From assembly GCA_037043015.1 (NCBI GenBank), contig CM073321.1, forward strand, positions 21,511,001-21,575,000: 64,000 bases of DNA, written 5' to 3'. Under the pieces are notes generated by a model, which was given only the letters and a program-made list of their open reading frames with translations, was not told the origin of the DNA and made no database searches. Within the stretch, counting starts at the first letter, position 1; every line of letters starts with the position of its first letter. The position numbers and the translations under genes are program-made. Positions 45,417-57,154 of this stretch are shown here, one piece after another. This stretch comes from Bryum argenteum. Lineage: Eukaryota; Streptophyta; Bryopsida; Bryales; Bryaceae.

Positions 45417-46016
45417 ACTTAAGAGTCTTTTAAAGAATAATATCAACTTTTTCTCTTACTGCTTGTCCTCCATTGGCGCGGGTCTCTGATTGGGGTAATC
45501 CTCAAATACATAAAGAAAATATAAAAAGAAAATAAAAACAATAAAATGTGTTTTTCTCGCTTACTTCAAGAAGGAATTAAATATTATTGATTACTTATAG
45601 ATTAGATTATTATAGTCTAATGGCAAGACTATACATTACTCTATCATTAACAACCAATATTATACAAATTAAAGCAAATTTACAAGAGATATGAATTTAT
45701 GAAAGTAACTATTTAATACAGTTTAGGAGACAATTCAAGAATAGAATTAGTATTAAGAAAGTTGGAAAGTTAGTTAGGGTAGAAATAAAAGGTAGTTGAG
45801 AGTTTAAAAGAGAGCCTATCACCATGGAAGACTATAAATAGTCTCATGATTGTAATTCCACACTTTTTCTATCAATAAAGTTTATTTGATTTGTTGTGGA
45901 AGAAACTCTAAGACTTACAATATGTGCTTAGTTGAGGAAAGAACTTTAAAGCATCTAGTATTTGATTTGTTGTGAGGGAAAACAAATTGTGAAAGAAAAA
46001 GACTATCAGAAGTCCC
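45417..46016. other. Non-coding remainder of the interruption
   Basis: AT-rich sequence between the CACTA-like element and the resumed gene. TTTGATTTGTTGTG occurs twice (45,887 and 45,960). The low-complexity coding text TTACCATCCTCTTCACCA is present on both sides of the whole interruption (about 44,380 and 46,050), so the exact breakpoint is ambiguous. Confidence 0.35.
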
Positions 46017-47774
46017 GATAATGGTCTTCCCCTTATCTTTATTACCATCCTTTTCACCATCCTCTTTACCATCGTCTTTACCACCCGCTTCACATTCTGG
46101 ATAAACATAACTACATGAAGCCCCCTGAGTGTCATCCTGTGTTGGAAAGAAGTTTAAATACTTATATCGGTTATCTTCTAAGTCTTCTACCGCCTGCCTT
46201 TGGCGCATTGCTTCTTCGTACTTTGCCACATACTCGCTAGCAGGACCTTGGCCAAACAACCGCAATTCCTCGTAAAACTCGTCAAGGAGACGCTGCGTAA
46301 TTTGGTGTTGTTTCTGCAGTTTCTCAATGATTAGCTCATTCTTCGCTCGCTCATTCAAGAGAGGTGGAATCGATCTATGATTGCCTCATAATTCACCGCA
46401 CTTGTATAATGCCAGGCAACATCGTTGCCAAAGCGTGACTCATTGATGCTAAACGGGAGATATAGTAGCAAGTCTTTCGACACCTCTTTGAAGTCGACGC
46501 CTCGAGAACTATTGAACCGCCCGAGGCTTTATGCCTAACATCCCCCAGCAAAATCTTCGTCTTTATCTACCTTATTGCACCAATCAGCCATCATTTCTGC
46601 GGTTTTCAACCACTCCACCAATCTCTTATTGCTCGGTACCGTATGCAGATAGTCCACGAAATTTTCCACCATACTACTTTCCGGTGGAATGACATCTACG
46701 GCATCTGTAGGTGATCTGGTTTCTCGTGGTTCACTTGGCCCCGCTCCTCGATGTTGGTACCGGGGTTACACTTGGCCCTGCCTCCTTTGATGTTGGTACC
46801 GGGGTTACACGAGGTTCTTCAACTACGTTTGCACCTTCGAGCCTATCAGTTGTAGTTGGTTCTACGATTGGGGCATCCGTAGGAACCATATTCCTTCCAT
46901 CCTCCTGATGTGTCGTGGTTGTTGGAGGAGATTCCTTCTCCGCCGTCTCATGAGTTTTCCTCCTCAAAATCGCAATAAGGCCTTTGTAGAGTTTGATTCT
47001 GGATCAAACCTATCAGGGATATCCTTTTGATTTCTCCCGATTCGAAGAGGATATGCACTACTCGCCGTGAATGTGCTCCAGTTCACCTTGCGCTTCAATA
47101 TGAGCTCAGCATACACCATGCTCAAGAGCGTATAGGAAAAATAACCCATGCTCTTGGGTCGAGTTCCAAACAATGCCACCCACACTTCTTCAGCACGACG
47201 AAGGAAGTGATCATCCTTGCATGTTTGAGGGTTGCAAGTAAAATTATTGGTATTAACTTTGTGACATTCTCGAGGCCAAAGTTTCCCAATGTGATACATC
47301 TTCACATATTTCTTGCACGTCGCCCATTCTCCAAAGATTCCTCCGGTTCATTGGCCCAACCGCTCTCAGCTTTGATGGCCTCATTATCCAAGATATCGTA
47401 GTGCAACTCATGTCTCGCTCCTTTTGGTTTCACTCTCTTTGACGGTGTCTCATGTAAAACCAACTCAGTCCCCACCAATCCTGCGTTTGTGGTTTCTGTC
47501 GCAGGTGACCTCAAGGTCTGTTCAGAACCAGCCTCCATGTTCGTGTTATCAATATCCGTCGCCATGAAGAGTAGGGAGTATTTAAAATACCCCCAAAATA
47601 TCCCAAGTATGCAAAAATTCGATCAAAGCCCAAAGTATCACGCTGACTTCCCCCCGCCACCACAAATGCAGCACACGAGAAGCTAATGCCCACGGTTGCA
47701 GCTCAGTTGAGATGGATGAATACAAGGAGAAGTGAGGGGAAATGAGGCCCCAAAGGCCTTTTATCCCCCCTCCC

Positions 47775-48002
47775 TCCCAACCCTAGAGACCGGCCGGCCG
47801 GACCGGTCGCTCGGCCAATCACGGCCGCGACCGATGCTGGCCGGCCGGTCCGGCCGACTGATCGTGGCCGGTCGATCCGGTCGACCGATCGTGGCCGGTC
47901 GTTCGGGCCGGCCGGTCGCTGCCGACCGATGTGGCCGGTTGATCGTGGCCGCTCGATGCCGGTCGACCAACGCGGCCGACCGATGTGGGCGGCCGTTGCG
48001 GT
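47775..48002. repeat. GC-rich CGACCG/CGGTCG island 2
   Basis: Repeats such as GGCCGGTCGATCCGGTCGACC. It ends about 200 bp upstream of the start of the minus-strand passenger gene at 47,565. Confidence 0.75.
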
Positions 48003-48097
48003 TTTTTTTAAAATTTTTTTTCAATTTTTTTTAAAATAAAAATTAAAAAAATATATATATATATATTTATATATTTAAATTTCAGAGATCTTACATA
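48003..48097. other. A/T homopolymer and (AT)n stretch
   Basis: Poly-T, poly-A and TATATATA runs between the GC-rich island and the tandem duplication. Confidence 0.5.
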
Positions 48098-49796
48098 GCA
48101 TAGGATCCTTTTTTTTTTCGCAAAGCTTTTTGTTATTTGATTCTCAGTGATTATTACACACTGAAAAAAGGAATCCTAGGTTGATTTCTGAAATGCAATA
48201 TATTATTTCTCACGGATACATCTTAACCCCTAAAAATCCACAATGTTTCGGGAGCTTGAAATCCCAACACAAACCACTATGTGCTAATGGGGGTACGTCC
48301 AATATTTTTGGAAATTTTTATTAATTTCAACCGTAGGATCTTGAAGTAGACTACCATTCGTAGTACTGTGAATATTTTTAACCGTTGGATCATCACTAGA
48401 TGTGAGATCGTAACGTTTGAAGTTGACTGTAAATTATTTTTTCCTTCACTGTAAACGCCGAATCGGTGGCCGTGGTCGTTTAGGGGTTAACTATAAATTT
48501 TAAGTTCATAACCATTTTGAGTGGACTCTTTAAAGTGTAAATCTTCACAAATTCATAGATGTTTCAAACATAAGGCATTCATTTGGTTTCGAATCAATAT
48601 CTGTCTTCTCTATTTTCCTTTTGTAATTTAATTGACCATTGGCTTCATGAATCAAACTTTTAACCACATGACCTACAACAGTAACTCTATTCCAATATTG
48701 CATGGTTGAGAATGTCAATTGGAGTATCCTAATCTTAATGTACGACACTTATTTTGGAACTCATCCTAAAGAGTTATTCATACATCCTAAACCATAAACC
48801 ACAAATTCTATCCACGAGTGATTTTATCCACTAGATACTCTAAATGAAGAAGAGATGCCTATTTAAAATTTTATATTTTCAAAACAATCAATCGAAGATA
48901 GAGTTATATGACTTATATCGGAAATTACTAGAAATTGTGAAGATTATTTTTGTAATCTTTCAACAGTACCCTTGTGAAATAGACAAACATTTTGACTTGG
49001 GTCACTTTGGAACTGAAGTAGTAAATTGTTCATGAACATATTTCCAAAAAAGAATTTCAAACAAAGACTAAATTTAACTGCCCTTAATGGACTTCAAACG
49101 TAAATATTACAGATGTAGGTTGTAAATTTGGAATTTGGATATGCAAATTTTAGCACATGCACTTTGCGGTGTAAGGACCACCTAGACAAAATTTAATAAA
49201 AAATTATTACTTTTGACCTCTTCATATAAGCTGCCCGATATAGGAAACCTCCACTTTGGTGTTCATGGATCTTTAGGGGTTAAGAAGGAATATTTAAAAA
49301 AAAAAAAATTAAGGTGTACAATCAAAAGCATGGTCTTTAACTAATAATAAGAATTGGCCCCTTTGCCTTTGCTTTCCTTATAAACAAGGGCATGAACTCT
49401 CAATGCCTTCACAAATGAGAAAATTGACCACACTATATTGATTGTTAAATGTTTACTTCGATTCGAGCCAATTGGGCACAACAACTCAAAAAGTGAGTGT
49501 ATTAGCGTGGAGATTTGCTCGCCTTAACTCCCCTTGAAGAGAGTCCCTTACTATGAATATATTTAAAGCCAAGAGTATCTTTGTCATAAAACATTCTCGC
49601 GTGGGACAAAAAGATATTCCCGACATTCTCTTGTCAGAAAATTCCCTGTCCATATTTAGACGCCACGTGGAGCATAAAGACTAAATATAGTACTTTTGAA
49701 AATGCAGGTATGCAAGGCGAAGAAGCGATCGAAGTTGTGCAAACGGGGAGTTTGGGGAGAGGCAAGAGGAGGAGGGGGAAGGGGGGACGCAAAAGG

Positions 49797-49917
49797 ACCG
49801 ATTGACCAGTCGCCCGGGGGACGTGGTCGGTCCCCACGCCGGTCGGCGGTGGTCAGGCCGGTCGCTGGACGCCGGGCCGGTCGCACGCCCGCCCGATGGC
49901 GGCCAACTGAAATGGGG
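49797..49917. repeat. GC-rich CGACCG/CGGTCG island 3 (short, orphan)
   Basis: Begins CGACCGATTGACCAG in register with island 4 at 52,405 but is only about 120 bp long and has no gene directly downstream. Confidence 0.6.
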
Positions 49918-50647
49918 GCCAAAGTACAGTTTTTATTTTTATTTTTTTATTTTATTCTTTTTATAAAAAAAAATTCCTTAAATATATAACTAAAAAAAGA
50001 TAAAATTGCATAGGATCCTTTTTTTATTTCTCAAAGATTTCTGTTACTCGATTTCTTGTAATTACTACACAATGAAAAAGGAATCCTATGTTGATTTCTG
50101 AAATGCTAAGTATTCTTTTTTCACGGATACATTTGAACTTTAAATTTTAAGTTCATAACCATTTCGAGTGGACTCCATAAAAGTATAGATCTTCACGAAT
50201 TCAAAGATTTTTTGTACAAACACTACTTCAGTACTCATACGTTATGATCTATGAGGCTCTATGAATCAAACTCTGAGCCACATGACCTACAATAGTAACT
50301 CTATTCCAATATTGGTTTAAAATAGGCTATGAGATTGAAGACTCTGGAATCATAATTCGTATGTTGATGTTTAATATAGTACCTATATATTCTTTGCAAT
50401 AAATTTGTGATTTATACCATGTCAATAACATCTTCAATCAAAAATGATAAATACAAAATAGATTATTTCGCACACATTAACTATGCGATGTAGAGAAGTG
50501 CAACTTGTATCCATGTAAAATATAATTGAGAACTACACCATACATACAGTAATCCATTATTTTACATCCACACACAATTGTGTTTGCAAAGCTTTGCAAC
50601 ACAAAAACTAGGATTAAAATGAAATGTACCCCAAATCCTCAAGACCA

Positions 50648-50700
50648 GAAACCCTAAACCCTAAACCCTAAACCCTATACCCTAAACCCTATACCCTAGA
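50648..50700 (+). repeat. Short telomere-like tract (CCCTAAA)n
   Basis: Four AACCCTA units followed by CCCTATACCCTAAACCCTA variants inside the second copy of the duplication. Confidence 0.75.
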
Positions 50701-52394
50701 GGCCTACATAGTAATTCATACATCTTTAACCAAGAACTTAAAGTTTATCCTCAAGAGAATGTATCCATTACATATAGTAAATGAAGAAGTGATGGCTCTT
50801 CAAAATATTCTATTCCCAAATCAATCAATCATAGTATACGAATAATCAATTTGATATAACATCTAATCCTAGTACTAATGTACTATACTTGTACAATATC
50901 AAATATGCTTAAAAATTTAGAAGTTGATGCCATTATTGCCATATGTTAAACACTTAGAGGGTGGGATATTTTTTAAAATTTATTTGTCTCCCTATTTATT
51001 TCTCTTATTTTATGATTGCAAAAATAGTAACAATGAAAACTTATTTCAATTACCTTGGTAAGAGGGAAATAAGTAACTATTCAAATCCATACAATAAGAA
51101 TAATGCTACAATTAATCATATGTACTAGATTATATATATTCTCCTAGGTTAGTTGAAGGTTGTCAAACAAAAAATAGCAAATAATAGAATTAATTGTTTA
51201 TGCACCATATTTTTTATAATAAGTATTACTATTTAGAATACACAACGACGGAGTAATTTCCAAATACCCATCAATTAATATAGACCATACAATGTGGAAA
51301 TGTTAAGGCCCAAATAGAAAGTCTAAATATTGACAAACTCAGTAAGACCAAAGTTATGAAAAGTAAATGCTCACACATGATCACCTACATTTCATATATA
51401 CTTGGATCTCTCCAATGTGAGACATCAATATATTCTCACCAAGGACTAGGTAAAATTTTTGGAATGTAATTAGAGGGGATTTAGGGCCACCTCAGGGTAC
51501 ACAGTACGGGGCAAGTCATGAATGGGAGCCAAGACATGACAAAATCTCCTAGTGAGAATGGATAAATTTTTCTATTTCCTATCCGTGAAAAATAGTAACC
51601 CACTCCTTTCTCACACCAAGTATATAGATTCCCTCAATTTTCCTTAAGTGTACGAGAATAGGTGGTTTCACTACAAAGGGGCTATGTCCAATATTTTTGG
51701 ATATACTTTATAATTTCAACCATAGGATCTTGAGTAAACTACCATATGTAGTGGTGTGAAATCTTCAACCGTTGGATCATCACTAGATGCGAGATCATTA
51801 CATTTGAAATTGAATATGAAACATTTTTTGGCCGTGACGATAAAAGACGAAATGGTGGACATGATTGTTAAGGTGTTAGGGAAGAATAATTCCAAAGAAC
51901 AAAAAATAAAAAATAAATGTGTACCAAAAAAAAACATGGACTTTAGTTAATAATAAGAATTGGCCCCATGGTCTTGGCTCTCCTTCTAGACATGGGCTTC
52001 AACTCCAAAGGACTTCATGACTCGGAAAATTGGCCCCACTAAATTGGTTGTTAAATGTATTGTTCAATTAAAGCTAATTGGACAACATAACTCAAAAAGT
52101 GCGTGAATTGGCTTGGAGATTTGTTGGCCTTCCCTCCTCTTGCAAAGAGTCCCTTATTATAGGTTTATTTAAAGCCGATAGTATCTTTGTCATAAAACAT
52201 TCCCGTTTATGACGAAAAGTCATTCCCGACATTCCCTTGTCAGAACATTCCCTGTCCTTATTTAGACGCCACGTGGACCAAAGAGGCTAAATATAGAACT
52301 TTTGAAAATGCAGGTATGCAAGACGAGAAAGTGTTCGAAGTTGTGCAAACAGGGAGTTTTTGGGTGCGGGAAGAGGAGGAGGGGGAAGGGGAGA

Positions 52395-52735
52395 CGCGGA
52401 AGGATCGACCGACCGGTCGCTCGGGGGACGGGGTCGGTCGCCGGCCCGGTCGCCGACCCGGTCGTCGGTCTCCGGCCCGGTCGCCGGTCGCCGGCCCGGT
52501 CGGGTGGCCGGATGCCGGTCGCCAGACCGGTCGACCGACTGGTCGCCGGTCGGCCGGGATCGGCGGCCCCGATCGACCGATCGGCCGCGCCATCGGACGG
52601 CCCCGATCGACCGATCGGACGTGCGACCCCGATCGGTAGTACCGGCCGGTCGCCGCCACGGATCGCCGATTGGATACCGCCGCCGAGATCGGACGGCCAA
52701 TGCTAGTCAGCAATGGCGTCCGATCCCGGTCGGCA
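52395..52735. repeat. GC-rich CGACCG/CGGTCG island 4
   Basis: Repeats such as GGTCGCCGGCCCGGTCGCC and CCCCGATCGACCGATCGG. It ends about 145 bp before the start of the plus-strand gene at 52,880; ORFs in several frames through it are repeat artefacts. Confidence 0.75.
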
Positions 52736-52879
52736 TAAATAGAAGGAGGGGCTCATTGTCCTCACTCACGTGAACGAGCCGCGTGCGTTGCGGCTTTTTT
52801 TAAAGCTGCATCGACTGCGTTACTCAGAGTCCGCGTGGGTCACCCACGCCCACACTGTGCATACTTGTCGCTGCTGGAA

Positions 52880-54101
52880 ATGGCGCCGAAGTTTTCACGT
52901 TCGAGGGGCGAGGCCAAGTCTCCACGACCAAAGGGCGACCCTCCAAAAATGGATTGGGAAGCATGGAGTGACCCAAACTGTGTTGCAGAGCCGGGTTGGC
53001 GAGAGGAGAGGGCGGACATTTGGAATTGCACCATGTGCAAGAAGTACGTGAAGATGTACCACATCATGAAGTTATGGCCGCGGCACGAAGCAGAGAAATA
53101 TGATCCTCGTCGTGAAGGCCCAGTGAAGAGTTGCAAGAGCGACCATTTTGCGCACAGATATCACGAAGTCACAATTGCAGTTGGAATCAAGAACACAAGG
53201 CCAGAATTGATGTTGTATTCTACCATGGCCATGGTGTGGGCTGAAATAGTCCTGCACAAGGACATTGACTGACCACCGTGATAGGTTTGATCGTGCATTT
53301 ATTGGATCGCAAAGAACCGATTCATTCCCACAAATTGGATGGGACCAAGCGATTGTTATACTACGTATTCGAACGTTCACCGATATGGATGCCCAACTTC
53401 AACAACATGGAACTCCAAGGGCATATGGGGGCACTCAAAGAAGACTCAAACCATGACGATCGTCAAGCACCGTGATCCTTTGGCACGCGGAAGTGAGGGG
53501 TATTACCATGGAAACCACCATTTCAGATACTTCGGTGAGTTATATGCCACCTCATCAAAGAAAAAACACGTGCGGAGCCGAACGCGAGTACGGTAGAGGT
53601 GGATCTTGTTCGAACTACCCATCTCCAATGTATACAGGAGGTACACATGGTTTAGGAGGTGAGCAGGGTAGCGGATCCAATGCTCAATGCAACTCAAGCC
53701 CAACTCATCCTATAAACCCATACAATCGTGGGAACCAATACGGTACAACATTTGGAAGTCCCGAGTACCGTAGGCCATCACACCCGAAGGAAACATACGA
53801 GTATGGAGGTCAATATGATAGAAGATCAGACATTGTTGGCTACACAAATTATGGATATGGTCAGAATGCATACGGAAGTAACGACATGCCTTCAAAGACT
53901 TATCTATCTCCGGAGGACGAAGAGGCGAGGTACCAACAAGATCTCAAACAAGCCACACTTCTAAGTCGGCGGGAATACATTGAATGTACCGAAGCCGAAA
54001 GAAACTATAGGCAAACGTACTTGTTTGGAGAATCTTCTCGAGGACCACCTTCTTACGGCGCTGCGCCAAGTCGTAAACACGATGATGAAGAATCGGATTA
54101 A
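52880..54101 (+). pseudogene. Second KMYH-domain passenger gene (broken)
   Basis: From ATG at 52,880 (MAPKFSRSRGEAKSP) comes MDWEAWSDPNCVAEPGW, then NCTMCKKYVKMYHIMKLWPR, a Cys/His-rich module (C..C....H..K..W..H..C..DH) clearly related to 47,210-47,310. It continues to TGA at 53,270. After frame changes comes DRFDRAFIGSQ, and from 53,472 a Tyr/Gly/Ser-rich tail (REYGRGGSCSNYPSPMYTGG) ending in a charged helix (SPEDEEARYQQDLKQATLLS) and KHDDEESD at 54,101. Lesions are the TGA and at least two frameshifts between 53,270 and 53,480. The domain may be a zinc-binding DNA-contact module. I do not know the family. Confidence 0.5.
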
Positions 54102-54768
54102 GAATGACAAATCATCATACATAGTGTCATTGTAGTGAAGGTTATGTAGTTTTTGGCAGCGGATAATGTCTACACCATTCTCGCCTTGCTAGGGGCCAAT
54201 TTTGAGGATACATAAATCCATATTTTGTTTATGAATGGATTATCCAATATCGGACTATATTGTTGTATATTAATATACTATGCAATTTGTTATTTCAAGG
54301 ATTTTATGGCAATGTCTTTGTATTTTATACTATAAGTTCACTTGGTGGTAATAATGTCTTTTGTTTGGCTTTAAGCCTTTTTTCACAGTCTCACACTCTC
54401 ACCTAACATATAATATGTTCATCAACTCATTAAAAAAAAAGCATATGTAAGAAAAGTCATATTATGCTTGAGCTGACTTCGGACAAACCATTAATATCGC
54501 AACTACGCAAGGTTGATGTAATGAAGAAGTTCCACAATTCATTATACATTCTCAAATATTGTTCATGAAGATTTGGAGATATTTCTATTGAAGGTAAGAA
54601 GTAATAAAATAAAATAACAAACAATGGAGAAGAAGTCATTGGTGCAAGGTATATATAAACAAGAATGTACTTGAAGCCGATACATATAGAAGGCATGTAA
54701 TACATTTTACTACAAAAAATTTGCCTACATCTACATCAGAACTTCAATGAAGAATCTAAAAATCTAAT
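54102..54768. other. Convergent intergenic spacer
   Basis: AT-rich 3' flanks of the two facing genes; no ORF worth reporting. An AATAAA-like run near 54,600 lies on the plus strand. Confidence 0.4.
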
Positions 54769-56302
54769 TTAGCCGGAAGAACTAAAAGAAATGCGCATAA
54801 CTAATTTGCTAATCATACTTGGTGCGATAATGATCATTTGGCACCGCCAATGGAATGATTCCATGAAGCGGTTGACAACGTGGGTCAACGTATACTTTGC
54901 ATCGACCACCATCTCCAAGTATTGGTCAAAAGCATTTGCCAAGTCTTGATTGCACCACCGGTCAGGCCCCGTTGTACTTTGGCAATTCTCGTAGGCCTTC
55001 GACATGCTCTTCTTGAGGATGCGTTGTGCTATTCGTGCCGTAGCAAACTCCTCCGAAGCGCAATCAAGAAGGGGAATAATGTGAATGTCATCACTCCGTT
55101 TGTACAAGTACGCCACCCGAGGATCTACCCAATATCGTGCTTGTAGAGTATCAATTCGCTCTTGGGGTTTTGTGAACGTATACAAGGACCTCATTTTATC
55201 ATCCATGCTCGTACTTAGCCCCCAATCACATACTCCAATATACACCCGTGGTTCATCTTCAGGGAAGTGAAGAAGTATGTTGTCTGGAGACACATCGTTG
55301 TGGAGGTAGTTCAACCGGTGGACTTCACACATGATATGCACTAAAGCCCAAGCAAGCTCTGTTCGTTTTTTGCGGAACCGGACCAACTGCCAAGCTCGAA
55401 TAAGCTCATCATCAGAATGTGGTGAGAGTCCGATCTCTCCATGAACATCATCTCCATATCTTGCATCAAGGGCCAACATCGATCGAATCGTGCCGCCATT
55501 CCACCAATACTTATAGCCTTGGAATTTATTTGCATGAATGGCTATAAAACGAATAACACCTGGATGTTGTATCCTCACAAAGAAGCGCCTCATTCTCGAT
55601 GCTCCACCTTGGCCAAGTCCGGTCGTGTCACAAAGATGGATGGGAGTCTTTGCAAAGAAATTCCCAAAACTCTTCAATACCCACAACCCCTCTTATGTGA
55701 ACTTTGGAAATTGTGCCGTATCCTCCCGTTAGAGTCCTCTTCTCAAGCTCGATGATACGGGCCGTCATAGGAATTACTACCAAATTATTCGTACGAACCA
55801 GCTCCATTAACCTTCCTTGTTCCGTGCGCCACCATCCTATGGAACCAACCTGGTTTGCATTATTGGAATACGGCCTCATCGCTTCTTGAAAAGCCTCTGC
55901 CCTCAATACCACATCCCTGAACTCCTCATCACCCGCTCGAGTGGTTCTCTCATACCTCTTCAATATGTCGACAGCATTCCAGATAGCATCAATTAATCTA
56001 TCCTCCATCCAGTCCGTAAAACCACGCTTATCGGTCTCCGTTCTCCACACCGGATCTTGGAGTGCTTCCATCATGAGGTCCATCATGTCGTCCTTGAATT
56101 TGGCCACAGCTTCCTCTTTGTATCTCACGTATTTGCTAAACAAACGTGGAAGACTGTTAGCCTCATAAAATCGCACGATTACATTCCCCCGAAGAAAGTT
56201 CTTGCACTTATTGGATGGGTGCTCCCACTTCTCCAAATGTCTGACAACCCTTGGTCTCCGGCCTCGATTCCCCCCACTGCCCCCAGCCCCATGTTTGGGC
56301 AT
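54769..56302 (-). pseudogene. Protein-kinase-like passenger gene (frameshifted)
   Basis: Starts MPKHGAGGSGG (56,302) with an all-helical N-terminal region of about 170 residues, then a glycine-rich loop TLTGGYGTISKVHI (about 55,705-55,745). The frame changes near 55,680 and goes on as FFAKTPIHLC, RIQHPGVIRFIAIH, YKYWWNGGTI. The catalytic loop is LNYLHNDVSPDNILLHF (HND for HRD, with Asp and Asn kept; about 55,265-55,315) and the DFG position is VCDWGLS (about 55,215-55,235). The usual APE region is poorly kept (YWVDPRVAYLY). The sequence recalls a kinase-like family common in mosses, liverworts and lycophytes (recall only). Finding it inside a hAT-like element suggests spread as a passenger. 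It faces the 52,880 gene tail to tail. Confidence 0.65.
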
Positions 56303-56449
56303 CTTTGTGAAAAAAAAAGCGAAATCTCCCCCCTTACAAATGGAAAGACTTCTTTCCTCCCCAGGATAAGGAGCCAGTGGATGAAAATTAAAAAAATTTC
56401 CAACCTACAGCTACTCCGCACCCTGATAACGAATGAAAGAAGTGAGGAG

Positions 56450-56945
56450 AGTGGAGGCCGGTCGGCCTTATATAGGCCGCGGTCGCATGGCCGACCGGCG
56501 ACCTAAATCGGACGGCCGATGGCCGACCGGCCCGACCGATCTGACGGCCGGCGCCGACCGGCGCGACCGAACAGCCGCGGCCGACCGGTCGGCCGACCGA
56601 TCGGACGGCCGGCGCCGACCGGCCCGACCGATCGGCCCGGCCGACCCGACCGATCACCGGCGGCCGACCCGACCGATCACCGGCCAAGCCGACCACCGAC
56701 GGACGGCCATCGCCAGCCGGCCGGTCGCGGCCGATCGGACGGCCGACGGAGAGCGACGACCGATCGGTCGGCCGACGCCGACCACGACCGATCGGACGGC
56801 CGACACCGACCGGGCCCATCCGACGGCCGATCGAACCAGACCGATCGTCGGACGGCGGCGGCCGATCAAGCGACCGATCCGACGGCGTCGACCGGTCGGT
56901 CGGCAAGGCCAATCGGACGGTCCTGGTCCGCCCGATTCAATCCAA
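56450..56945. repeat. GC-rich CGACCG/CGGTCG island 5
   Basis: About 500 bp of units like CGACCGGCCCGACCGATCGG, starting about 150 bp upstream of the kinase-like gene. It is the longest of the five islands. Confidence 0.75.
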
Positions 56946-57044
56946 CGGTAATCACCTACCCTCACAACACTATATGAACGGCTCCGATGCGATTTTCAAT
57001 ACGATCTGACGGTTAAAAAATTTACTACATGCATAGTAATTCCG

Positions 57045-57154
57045 ATTTACCCCCCGGACGGACGTCCGGACGGTCCTGGACGGACGTCCGGACGGACGGA
57101 CGGACGTCCGTCCGACCAAAAAAACCCAAAAGACGTCCGGATTGACATCCCTTG
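57045..57154 (-). repeat. Right hAT-like terminus with GGACGTCCGG subterminal palindromes
   Basis: GGACGGACGTCCGGACGGTC is followed by repeated CGGACGGACG, a spacer with poly-A, then GACGTCCGGATTGACATCCC and TTG. Reversed, the outer 20 bases match the element's left end closely. Confidence 0.65.

Larger units (their letters stand above)
42661..47565 (-). pseudogene. KMYH-domain / coiled-coil / RING-H2 passenger gene, interrupted by a CACTA-like insertion
   Basis: On the minus strand from 47,565 (MATDIDNTNMEAGSEQ). The first domain is KKYVKMYHIGKLWPRE..C..CKDDHF (about 47,210-47,310), shared with 52,880-54,101. Then come a Thr/Pro-rich linker, NFVDYLHTVPSNKRLVEWLK (about 46,590-46,660), SRFGNDVAWHYTSAVNYEAI (about 46,380-46,450), and a coiled coil (LQKQHQITQRLLDEFYEELR). 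Coding is cut from 46,016 to 44,470. It resumes with an acidic stretch, a second coiled coil (43,897-44,256) and a RING-H2 finger, CAVCLHNFG..CGHNFHVTC..CLVCRSPF (about 43,550-43,685), and ends at 42,661. The last three blocks share one frame broken by TGA at 43,897 and 43,225; a frameshift lies near 46,370. A RING suggests a ubiquitin ligase role, which is an inference. Confidence 0.55.
48098..52440 (+). repeat. Diverged tandem duplication of an upstream region (about 1.8 and 2.4 kb)
   Basis: GCATAGGATCC followed by CGCAAAG/CTCAAAG starts both copies (48,098 and 50,009). GAAAATGCAGGTATGCAAG recurs at 49,698 and 52,309, followed in both by GTTGTGCAAAC and the start of a GC-rich island. The second copy is longer, with an extra block around 50,640-51,660. 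Neither copy holds a gene. The second leads into the gene at 52,880; the first seems to be a promoter duplicate without its gene. Confidence 0.65.
38661..57154. mobile_element. hAT-like element of about 18.5 kb carrying passenger genes
   Basis: The left edge CAGGGATGTCACAGCGTCCG and the right edge, which read backwards begins CAAGGGATGTCAATCCGGAC, are inverted repeats of hAT style. Both are followed inward by GGACGTCCGG palindromes. A hAT transposase gene lies next to the left end. Inside are two tail-to-tail gene pairs: transposase with RING gene, and KMYH-domain gene with kinase-like gene. Flanking 8-bp sequences (GTGAGGGG and GCATGCCC) do not match, so either the TSD was lost or the two edges come from different insertions. 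Flanks on both sides belong to element C. Confidence 0.55.

Noticed and set aside
52258-52773. Long ORFs in up to four frames
   Set aside because: GC-rich CGACCG repeat; Arg/Gly/Pro-rich text in all frames. The same holds for 38,502-39,225, 47,732-48,034, 49,634-49,989 and 56,388-56,977.
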